Below are positions 33,020-40,167 of a DNA stretch of 55,380 nt, one piece after another. Source of the stretch: an uncultured Selenomonadales bacterium. Lineage in GTDB: Bacteria > Bacillota > Negativicutes > Selenomonadales > Selenomonadaceae. A program made the position numbers and the translations under genes. The stretch covers positions 1 through 55,380 of the forward strand of contig CALFJC010000050.1 of assembly GCA_937877655.1 (NCBI GenBank). Direction: 5' to 3'. The notes beneath the pieces are model-generated. The model searched no databases. It saw only the letters and a list, made by a program, of their open reading frames with translations, and had not been told where the DNA came from. How positions within the stretch are numbered: position 1 is the stretch's first letter; every line of letters begins with the position of its first letter.

Positions 33020-33049
33020 TTGACAGAGCCGCTTATTGTTTTTTATAAT
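33020..33049 (+). promoter_or_regulatory. consensus promoter with T-rich spacer (unit 2)
   Basis: TTGACA (33020-33025), an 18-bp T-rich spacer and TATAAT (33044-33049), 45 bp before the substrate-binding-protein start. Related by duplication to the promoter at 31919. Confidence 0.85.
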
Positions 33050-33093
33050 CAGCTAACCGATTTTAATCGGAAAAAAGGAAAGGAAGGATTATC

Positions 33094-33870
33094 ATGTCTT
33101 TTGCGAGGAAAATTTTTGTAATCGTCTCTATGTGCGCGCTTTTGACGGCGGCTTTCGTTTTCGGCGGAGATATTGGCAATAAAGCCTGCGCCGCGCCCGC
33201 TAAAGTTCTTAAAGTTGGAACAAATGTTGGTTATGTACCGTTTGAGTTCAAAACCGATAACAAATCCGAGTTGCAAGGCTTTGACATTGATTTGATTAAA
33301 AAAGCCATCGCCGAAAAAATGAATTACCGCGTAGAATTTTACGATTATGTCTTTGATGATTTGATTACAGCACTCAATAACAAGGAAATTGATGTAATTA
33401 TTTCAGCGATAACCGTCACGGACGAGCGCAAAGCGCAAATTTCTTTTTCAGATCCGTATTTCAGCAGCGGATTGGCAATAGTCGCAGGTAAAAACAGCAA
33501 AATCAATTCACTTTCCGACCTTGAGGGCAAAACAATTTTTGTTGAAAGAGGCACGACGGGCGCGGAGGTTGCAAAAACGGTTTCGGGCGCGAATGTTCTT
33601 GAGTTTGACAGTTTGAGCGATAAATTTTTAATAATTAAGCACTGGAATTCTGCCGCGTTAATCACAGACCGCCCCGTTATCGAATATGTCTTAAGTTCAG
33701 ATAAAAGTATTGACGGATTGAAGATTCTCGGCAAAAATTTGACTCATGAAGAGTATGGAATCGGAATTCGCAAGGCAGACAAGAAATTACAGCAAGAAAT
33801 CAACGCGGCACTTAAAAATCTCAAGAACAGCGGCGAATACGATAGAATTTATGATAAATGGTTTAAGTAA
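33094..33870 (+). CDS. polar amino acid ABC transporter substrate-binding protein
   Basis: A 258-aa family-3 solute-binding protein. Signal peptide about 1-33, ending ACAA/PAKV. Lobe 1: LKVGTNVGYVPFEF, LQGFDIDLIKKAI, DVIISAITVTDERKAQISFSDPYF. Lobe 2: SLSDLEGKTIFVERGTTGAEVA, and the family end LKNSGEYDRIYDKWF. It would bind an amino acid in the periplasm. No permease is adjacent; its gene is a stand-alone unit with a consensus promoter and its own terminator, suggesting high expression. Confidence 0.93.
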   Translation: MSFARKIFVIVSMCALLTAAFVFGGDIGNKACAAPAKVLKVGTNVGYVPFEFKTDNKSELQGFDIDLIKKAIAEKMNYRVEFYDYVFDDLITALNNKEIDVIISAITVTDERKAQISFSDPYFSSGLAIVAGKNSKINSLSDLEGKTIFVERGTTGAEVAKTVSGANVLEFDSLSDKFLIIKHWNSAALITDRPVIEYVLSSDKSIDGLKILGKNLTHEEYGIGIRKADKKLQQEINAALKNLKNSGEYDRIYDKWFK

Positions 33871-33900
33871 GGAAGATTTATAATAGCCAAAGCAATAAAA

Positions 33901-33933
33901 AAAGCCCTTCGACGGACTGTCGGAGGGTTTTTT
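33901..33933 (+). terminator. AAAGCCCTTCG-family terminator (unit 2)
   Basis: CCCTTCGAC (33905-33913) pairs with GTCGGAGGG (33919-33927), then six T. Nearly identical to 32071-32103 and 49447-49481. Confidence 0.9.
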
Positions 33934-33938
33934 GTTGT

Positions 33939-34484
33939 TTAAATCGTGATTTTGTCTTTGAAGGCGTCAAATTTCTTTTCGCCAATGCCGCGAACGTTTT
34001 TTATCTCGTCAATCGATTTGAAAGAGCCGTTTTCTTCGCGATAATCGATAATTCTTTGCGCCATTGCCTGCCCGATACCCTTAAGCGTTGCGAGTTTTTC
34101 GGCGTCGGCAGTATTTATGTTGACAAGATCGTTTTTTGCGGCGGAAATATTTTGTTGAAGAAAAATTTCTTTGGTCGGAATGTGAATGTGTTGCCCGTCG
34201 GAGATTTTTTCGGCTAAATTTACTGCGTCGGCGTCTGCAAACTCGGTTAAACCGCCCGCCGCATTTACCGCGTCAACAATTCTCAAATCTCCGTCATCTT
34301 CAAGCTCGACGACGGCGATATTTTTAACTTGTCCCGAAATGTAAACGCTGATTTTTTTAATCGGAGGCGAAGGCGGCGGCAATGCGGGCGTATCGTCTTC
34401 GGCGAGCCCGATTAAAAATAAAATTGTCAGCACGGACAGCAAAGAAATTCCGAAGACGATTAGAAATTTTTTCTTAATCATCAT
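33939..34484 (-). CDS. ComEA-like helix-hairpin-helix protein
   Basis: 181 aa. One N-terminal membrane helix (FLIVFGISLLSVLTILFLIGLA), an SLBB-like domain (ISVYISGQVKNIAVVELEDDGDLRIVDAVNAAGGL... GQHIHIPT) and two C-terminal helix-hairpin-helix motifs (LVNINTADAEKLATLKGIGQAMAQRI and related). ComEA binds incoming DNA during natural transformation. The start overlaps the serA stop by 11 bp. A ComGA-like ATPase lies 1.7 kb upstream. Confidence 0.9.
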   Translation of the reverse strand: MMIKKKFLIVFGISLLSVLTILFLIGLAEDDTPALPPPSPPIKKISVYISGQVKNIAVVELEDDGDLRIVDAVNAAGGLTEFADADAVNLAEKISDGQHIHIPTKEIFLQQNISAAKNDLVNINTADAEKLATLKGIGQAMAQRIIDYREENGSFKSIDEIKNVRGIGEKKFDAFKDKITI

Positions 34485-36054
34485 AAGAAACGGGCGTCAC
34501 GTCGAAAATCGGTTCAAGATTTTTCATCTCGTCAAGAACATTTTGCGGAAGCGGGTTGTCAATCGTCAAAACCATAAGGCTTGTACCTTCAATGGCGGTT
34601 TTGCCGACTTGCATTCCCGAAATATTTATTTTGTGCTTGGCAAGGAGAGTTCCGACGAGTCCGATAACGCCGGGGCGATTAATATGCGGGCAAATCAAAA
34701 TTCTGGCGTGAGGATCAACATCGACGCGGAAATTATTTATCGAAACAATTCGTCCTTCGTTGCCGAAAAGAGTTCCCGTCACGATATTTCCGTTCGCCGA
34801 AACTGTAACCAAATTTGCGAAGTCGCGGGCAATGCTGGATTTAATTTCGGAAAGATGAATTCCCCTTTCCGCCGCCAAAATATTTGCGTTGACGAGATTA
34901 ACATTTGTATCGAGCGCGGCAGTCAACATGCCCTTCAAAACCGCCGTCGAAATCAAACTTGAATTCATGTCGGCGATTTTTCCGTTGACTTTGACTTGGA
35001 CGCTTGAAATCGGCTCTTTACTCATGCCGGTAATTGTTCTGCCGAGACGTTCGGCGAGATCCAGATAAGGCGTAAGTTTTTCCAAAATGTGACTTGGAAT
35101 GTGCGGAAGATTTACTGCCGCAGCGACGGGACGATCGTTCAGCGCGTCGAAAATTCCCTTTGCAACGTCAACCGAAACGCCGATTTGCGCTTCAATCGTC
35201 GAGGCTCCCAAGTGCGGCGTCAAAATTAAATTCGGCAAATTTCTGAGCGGAGAATCTTCGGCAAGCGGTTCATTTTCAAAAACATCAATCGCCGCGCCCG
35301 CGATAATTTTTTCCTGCAAAGCAGTTACCAAATCATTTTCGTTGATAATGCCGCCGCGAGCACAATTTATCAATCGGACAGTCGGTTTCATGATTTTCAT
35401 TTGCGGCAGGGCAATCATATTTTTGGTCTTATTGGTAAGCGGCATGTGGACGGTAATAAAATCGGCGGTTTTGAAAAGTTCGTCAAGTTCAACGAGACGG
35501 ACGCCAAGATTTTTTGCGCGTTCTTCGCTGACGAAAGGATCATAAGCGATAACATTCATTTCAAAAGATTGCGCACGTTTTGCGACGCCCGCGCCGATTT
35601 TTCCGAGCCCGATAATCGCCAAAGTTTTATTTCGGAGTTCGACGCCGACAAATTTTTTTCTGTCCCATTTGCCGCCGTGCATTGACGCGCCGGCTTGCGG
35701 AATATTTCGGCTGACGGCGAGCATCATTGCAAAAGTATGTTCGGTTGCGGCGATTGTATTTCCGTCGGGAGAATTGATGACAATAATTCCGTGTTCGGTA
35801 GCCGCCTGCACGTCAATATTGTCAACGCCGACACCTGCCCGCCCGATTATTTTTAAATTCGCGGCGCGCTCCAAAACATCGGCGGTAACTTTCGAGGCGG
35901 AACGGACAATCAGCGCGTCGAACTTCGGGATAATCTCCAAAAGTTCTTCGTGAGAAATTTTATCGCGAACTTCAACGTCAAAATTTTTTTTGAGTAATTC
36001 GATACCTTCATTGGCAATGCCGTCCGCCGCCAAAATATGAAATTGATTGTTCAA
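34474..36054 (-). CDS. serA: D-3-phosphoglycerate dehydrogenase
   Basis: 526 aa, the long form. It catalyses the first step of serine synthesis, oxidising 3-phosphoglycerate with NAD+. Catalytic-domain start FDALIVRSASKVTADVLE; Rossmann loop IIGLGKIGAGVAKRAQSF; catalytic Arg in NCARGGIINENDL, Glu in DVFENEPL and His in LTPHLGAST. An intervening domain (about 320-450) and a C-terminal ACT domain (ILICPHINRPGVIGLVGTLL) follow, the latter for allosteric serine sensing. TTG start at 36054 with AAGGAG about 11 nt upstream; the nearer ATG is out of frame. Confidence 0.96.
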   Translation of the reverse strand: MNNQFHILAADGIANEGIELLKKNFDVEVRDKISHEELLEIIPKFDALIVRSASKVTADVLERAANLKIIGRAGVGVDNIDVQAATEHGIIVINSPDGNTIAATEHTFAMMLAVSRNIPQAGASMHGGKWDRKKFVGVELRNKTLAIIGLGKIGAGVAKRAQSFEMNVIAYDPFVSEERAKNLGVRLVELDELFKTADFITVHMPLTNKTKNMIALPQMKIMKPTVRLINCARGGIINENDLVTALQEKIIAGAAIDVFENEPLAEDSPLRNLPNLILTPHLGASTIEAQIGVSVDVAKGIFDALNDRPVAAAVNLPHIPSHILEKLTPYLDLAERLGRTITGMSKEPISSVQVKVNGKIADMNSSLISTAVLKGMLTAALDTNVNLVNANILAAERGIHLSEIKSSIARDFANLVTVSANGNIVTGTLFGNEGRIVSINNFRVDVDPHARILICPHINRPGVIGLVGTLLAKHKINISGMQVGKTAIEGTSLMVLTIDNPLPQNVLDEMKNLEPIFDVTPVSYDD

Positions 36055-36120
36055 AGTGAATCATGCTCCTTTAAAATTTTTATGAAAATGTTTTCAACGC
36101 GCTTAAAAAATTTCCTTTGA

Positions 36121-36204
36121 ATGAGATGGAAAGATGGAAAGGTGGAAAGATGAAAAGTTTTGTTACTTTCAATCTTTTCATCTGACAATCTTGCCATCTT
36201 GAAA
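36121..36204. repeat. imperfect inverted-repeat element, copy C
   Basis: Left arm 'gatggaaagatggaaaggtgg' (from 36125), short centre, right arm 'actttcaatcttttcatc... caatcttgccatctt'. Same family as copies A (2.23 kb) and B (24.41 kb). The right arm runs into the end of the ATPase gene and supplies its last few codons (QDGKIVR). Confidence 0.65.
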
Positions 36205-37344
36205 ATCCGAGCCCAAGACTCGGCGAACTTCCTCAAGAGTCGTCAAACCTGCGCGGACTTTTTCAAGCGCGTCATCAGATAAAGTTTTCAAGCCGTTATC
36301 AAGCGCGAAATTTTTAATCTCGTCAAGGTCGCGGCTGTTGAGAATCAGACTGCGCAAATTTTTATCGACGCGCAAAATTTCATGAAGGGCAATTCGCCCG
36401 CTGTAGCCCGTGCTTCTGCATTCCGAGCAACCTTTTCCGCCGCAATGAGTACAAATTTTTCTGACCAATCGTTGAGCAACCACGCCGTTAAGCGTCGCCG
36501 CCAAAAGATAAGGCTCCACGCCCATTTCCAACATGCGAAAAACCGCACTGCAAGAATCATTTGCATGGAGCGTTGTAAAAATTAAATGTCCCGTCAAGGC
36601 GGCGCGTATTGCAATTTTTGAAGTTTCCGCGTCGCGAGATTCTCCGACCATCAAAACATTGCAATCCATGCGCAACATTGCCCGCAAGCCCGCCGCGAAT
36701 GTCAAGCCCGTTTTTTCGTTGACTTGCACTTGAGAAATTCCTTCAACGTGTTGTTCAATCGGATCTTCCAAAGTCATTATCGAACGCGTCGGCTGATTCA
36801 ATTCGCGCAACGTCGCATAAAGCGTTGTCGATTTTCCCGAATTCATAGGTCCCGTCAAAATTATCATGCCCGCCGCCGAATTTATCATCTGCCTAAAAAA
36901 TTTTTCGTTCGCCGCCGTGAATCCCAAATCTTTTAAGTTGTGGAGTTCCAACGAAGAATCCAATAACCTTATCGTCAAACTTTCCGCGCCGAAGGACGGC
37001 ATACTTGCCACGCGCATTTCCACTTTGTCGAATTGAATTGCTCCGTCGAGCGGCAGGAAGGCGGCGGTTGTATCCATTCGTGCCAAAATTTTTATTCGCG
37101 AAGTCAGCGGCTCCGCCAAATGCAACGGCAACGGCTGATGAAGTTCCTGTAAATGCCCGTCGATTCTGTAGCGAATGCGCAACGATTTTTCAAAAGGTTC
37201 AATGTGCAAATCGGAGGCGCGCATTTTTATTGCGAAGTCGAAAATTAAATTGACGAGCTCGACAATCGCCCGCGAAGAACTTCCCGCGAAGTTGTGCCGC
37301 TCTCTGTGAATCAATTTCCTCAGCTGTTCGTCGAAATCGTTCAT
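36178..37344 (-). CDS. type II/IV secretion ATPase (GspE/PilB/ComGA type)
   Basis: A 388-aa hexameric ATPase driving pilus or pseudopilus assembly. DLHIEPFEKSLRIRYRIDG, ILARMDTTAAFLPLDGAI, Walker A GPMNSGKSTT, the Asp box TLEDPIEQHVEGISQVQVNEKTG, Walker B-type VLMVGESRDAETSKIAIRAALTGHLIFTTLHANDS, and the four-Cys zinc motif CTHCGGKGCSEC. It lacks the N-terminal GspE_N domain and is thus ComGA-sized. No pilin or pilC is adjacent; comEA nearby hints at DNA uptake. ATG at 37344 with GGAG 8 nt upstream; the upstream open frame crosses repeats. Confidence 0.88.
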   Translation of the reverse strand: MNDFDEQLRKLIHRERHNFAGSSSRAIVELVNLIFDFAIKMRASDLHIEPFEKSLRIRYRIDGHLQELHQPLPLHLAEPLTSRIKILARMDTTAAFLPLDGAIQFDKVEMRVASMPSFGAESLTIRLLDSSLELHNLKDLGFTAANEKFFRQMINSAAGMIILTGPMNSGKSTTLYATLRELNQPTRSIMTLEDPIEQHVEGISQVQVNEKTGLTFAAGLRAMLRMDCNVLMVGESRDAETSKIAIRAALTGHLIFTTLHANDSCSAVFRMLEMGVEPYLLAATLNGVVAQRLVRKICTHCGGKGCSECRSTGYSGRIALHEILRVDKNLRSLILNSRDLDEIKNFALDNGLKTLSDDALEKVRAGLTTLEEVRRVLGSDFQDGKIVR

Positions 37345-37399
37345 AAAATTTTCTCCACAAAAAATTTTCCGTGAAAAACTTTGAAGATTATCTGTAGCG

Positions 37400-37700
37400 G
37401 GTGGCGAAGACACGGTCGCCCAAGGATGGGCGACCGCCGGCGTCTTTTGCGTGACGCAAAAACAGCCGGTCATCGTTGCGGATAACCACAAACTTTATCG
37501 AAGGAGTTACTCCTTTAACGCCCCCGCGAGGTGCCTTTTCTTTTTGCTACTTTTTCTTTGGGCAAGCAAAGAAAAAGTAGTTTAAAAAATAAATTTCATG
37601 ATTGAATCAATCGAAGACGCGAGACAACGGCAACTACAAGGTTTTGCGAATCCACTTTTGAAAAAAGGGGACGAGATTTCTCCTTAAAAAATTAAGCGCG
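37400..37700. repeat. multi-hairpin intergenic repeat, copy 2
   Basis: This 400-bp gap holds no gene but several hairpins. CGGTCGCCCA/TGGGCGACCG is a perfect 10-bp stem (37414-37437), GCGTC/GACGC spans 37440-37457, AAGGAG-TTA-CTCCTT spans 37501-37515, and the 14-bp CTACTTTTTCTTTG inverted repeat (37547-37580) is identical to that at 16-49. From 37585 the sequence 'aaataaatttcatgattgaatc' onward matches 52.66-52.76 kb. An ORF of about 29 codons starts at the shared ATG but is not conserved in frame between copies, so the element is probably non-coding. Confidence 0.7.
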
Positions 37701-37744
37701 ACCAAAAATTTTCCGAGCCGCGCCTTTCAAATTTCTTTTGGTAT

Positions 37745-38602
37745 TCATTTTGCCTGTAAAATTTTTTTGAGAGTCTCCGCCATAACTTCCATGTCGGGAA
37801 TTTCGCCCGTGTAAAGCCGATAAGATTCTTTGCCTTGCAACAGGAGCATTGAAAGCCCGTCGAGAGTCGGGAAGCCGAGCTCCCTTGCTTTTCGGAGCAA
37901 TTTTGTTTCCGTCGGATTGTAAATTATATCGTAGACAAGTGCGCCTTCCGGCAAAAGATTTAAGTCGACGGGCGGCATGTCGTCAACTTGCGGGAACATT
38001 CCAAGCGGCGTCGTGTTTATCAAAATGTCCGCCGTCTGAAGATATTCTTTGAACTCGTCCGAATGCCAATCGAGTCCTTCGGCGTGTCCGTAAGGCAGAA
38101 AATCATTCGCCAATGCTTGAGCTTTTTGCGGGTTGCGTGCGCCTATCGTAATGAACTCCGCTTTTTTCTTGCAAAGTCCCCATAAAATTGCACGAGCCGC
38201 GCCGCCCGCGCCCAAAATTACCGCATGACAATCTTCGGGCAAAAAATTTGCTTCCCGCAACGCCGCCAAAAATCCCGCTACGTCCGTATTGTAGCCCGTC
38301 AACATGCCGCCGTCATTTACAACCGTATTCACCGCGCCGATAACCATTGCGTCAGAATCAATCGCGTCAAGATATTTTGAAATTGTCGTCTTGTGAGGAA
38401 TTGTCACGTTCACGCCGCGAAATCCCAAGCCGCGAATCCCTTCAACCGCCATGAAAAGTTTTCCCGCCTGTATCGACAGCGGAATATAATTGTAATTCGG
38501 AAAGCCCGCCGCCTCGAATGCCGCTTTGTACATTTGCGGAGACAGCGAATGTCCGATTGGATAGCCGATTATGCCGAAATTTTTTATTTCTGAAGAAACC
38601 AT
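37745..38602 (-). CDS. aroE: shikimate dehydrogenase
   Basis: 285 aa. It reduces 3-dehydroshikimate with NADPH in aromatic amino acid synthesis. GIIGYPIGHSLSPQMYKAAF, the catalytic Lys in VNVTIPHKTTI, AVNTVVNDGG, GYNTDVAGF, the NADP loop ILGAGGAARAI and INTTPLGMFP are all present. GGGAG precedes the ATG. Confidence 0.96.
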   Translation of the reverse strand: MVSSEIKNFGIIGYPIGHSLSPQMYKAAFEAAGFPNYNYIPLSIQAGKLFMAVEGIRGLGFRGVNVTIPHKTTISKYLDAIDSDAMVIGAVNTVVNDGGMLTGYNTDVAGFLAALREANFLPEDCHAVILGAGGAARAILWGLCKKKAEFITIGARNPQKAQALANDFLPYGHAEGLDWHSDEFKEYLQTADILINTTPLGMFPQVDDMPPVDLNLLPEGALVYDIIYNPTETKLLRKARELGFPTLDGLSMLLLQGKESYRLYTGEIPDMEVMAETLKKILQAK

Positions 38603-38663
38603 TTAACAAGCTCCCTTTCATTCAAATTTTTTCGCGGCGCAATTCTATCACAAGGCGATTTAA

Positions 38664-39956
38664 TTAACAATCTTTCTTCGACGCGAGGCAACAAATCGGA
38701 ATCAGATAAAGATACCACGCGGCGAGAATTGAACTTGTCGGCGCGGAGATTGTCGTAAGAACCACAACGCCCGCTATCGCCCAAGGAATAAGCGGCGATA
38801 CAACTACGGCGGTATTTTCCAAGTGTATCGCCAAAATTTCCGGGCGGGGCTCCACTTTTTTGCAAAGTTCGTGCGTCAACATTATCGCCAAGGTTTGGTT
38901 GCAAGAGATCATGCTCGTTATAATCGAGGCAGTCAAAACGCTTGCAAACGGAGAAATTTTTTTGCCGATTACAATCATAATGTCCTGCAGACGATTTAAA
39001 AAGCCCGTCGCTTGAAAAATCCCCGAATAACAACTCGAAATGCAAACTATCGCGAAAACATTTGCCATAGAAATTATTCCGCCGCCGCTCAAAAGTTCCG
39101 CAAGCTCCGAATCGGCTGGATAAAAGCCGAGCATGGAAATTTTTATCAGTTCAAAGGAATTTATTTCTTGAATGAAAATTGCAACCGTCGCGCTCGCCAA
39201 AATGCTCGCCGCCATCATCAGCTGAACTTTTAATCTGAACAACGACAGCACGATAATTAAAATCGCGGGAATTAAAACTAAAAAATTTATCTCGAAGGTT
39301 CGCGAAAAAATTTCTTTGGCGTCGATAATCGGTGCGCCGTCCGCCGTGAAAAATTTTCCCGTCCAAAAATACAACGCGCTCGCCAAAATCAGCGGGATTA
39401 TCGAAGTTTTCATCATGCCGACGAGATTTTTATAAATGTCTGTCCGCGTCACAGTCGCAACGAGCAATGCGCTTGTCGACATCGGAGAACATCTGTCGCC
39501 GAAATAACAGCCCGATAAAATTGCGCCGCCCGTCAACCAAATCGATACGTCCAAACTTTCCGCTATCGCCGCGCAGATTGTGCCCATTGTCGCCGCCGTA
39601 CCAAATGCCGTGCCCGTCAACGTCGAAATTAATCCGCAAAGCCAAAACGACATCAAAAAAATTATCGCGGGCGAAAAAAAATCTGCCGTGTAAAAAATTA
39701 TTGCGGGGATAACGCCCGCCGCCCGCCAAAGTGCCGTGAGCATCCCGATTAAAATAAAAGTTATCAAAATCGGTTTAATCGTTCGGACGCCCGTGCTCCA
39801 CATTTTGAAAATATTTTTCGGTGAATGTCCTTGCTCGCGGGCGTAAAGCGAAAAAATTATCAGCCCGAAAATCAGCGCGAACAAAATCGATTTGTCCGCC
39901 AAAATGCAAACAAGCAACGCGGCGGAGAATATTCCCATTAAAAAAATTTCCGTCAT
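38664..39956 (-). CDS. NhaC-family Na+/H+ antiporter
   Basis: A 430-aa inner-membrane protein with about 11-12 hydrophobic segments. WLCGLISTLTGTAFGTAATMG, GGAILSGCYFGDRCSPMSTSALL and the C-terminal MISCNQTLAIMLTHELC match NhaC transporters, which exchange sodium (or dicarboxylate/amine) for protons. Start ATG 39956 with GCGAGG upstream; an upstream 17-codon extension has no ribosome site. Confidence 0.88.
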   Translation of the reverse strand: MTEIFLMGIFSAALLVCILADKSILFALIFGLIIFSLYAREQGHSPKNIFKMWSTGVRTIKPILITFILIGMLTALWRAAGVIPAIIFYTADFFSPAIIFLMSFWLCGLISTLTGTAFGTAATMGTICAAIAESLDVSIWLTGGAILSGCYFGDRCSPMSTSALLVATVTRTDIYKNLVGMMKTSIIPLILASALYFWTGKFFTADGAPIIDAKEIFSRTFEINFLVLIPAILIIVLSLFRLKVQLMMAASILASATVAIFIQEINSFELIKISMLGFYPADSELAELLSGGGIISMANVFAIVCISSCYSGIFQATGFLNRLQDIMIVIGKKISPFASVLTASIITSMISCNQTLAIMLTHELCKKVEPRPEILAIHLENTAVVVSPLIPWAIAGVVVLTTISAPTSSILAAWYLYLIPICCLASKKDC

Positions 39957-40040
39957 GTTTATTACCTCGCCGCTATGATAGCAACCGCGAATGTTTTTTG
40001 CAAACATAAATGCAAAGGCAACGTTTTTTTATTTTCGGCG

Positions 40041-40069
40041 TTGACTTTAAGCATAATTAGCTTTAATAT
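40041..40069 (+). promoter_or_regulatory. mutAB promoter
   Basis: TTGACT (40041-40046), a 17-bp spacer and TAATAT (40064-40069), about 100 bp before mutA. No cobalamin-riboswitch core is recognisable in the short leader. Confidence 0.6.
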
Positions 40070-40167
40070 TTGCATTGACAGCAATTAATCACACGTTCAA
40101 TTTTTGAGGAGGATTGAGAAAAACTTTTCGCAGTCAATCAAAAATTTTTACAGGAGGAAAAAAATTT

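Noticed and set aside
37585..37690. Conserved 29-codon peptide in the dispersed repeat
   Set aside because: The ATG is shared by copies 2 and 3, but insertions shift the frame and the ends differ, so the similarity is at the DNA level.
40008..40167. Cobalamin riboswitch before mutA
   Set aside because: Only about 95 bp lies between the -10 and the start codon, and no B12-box motif is visible.
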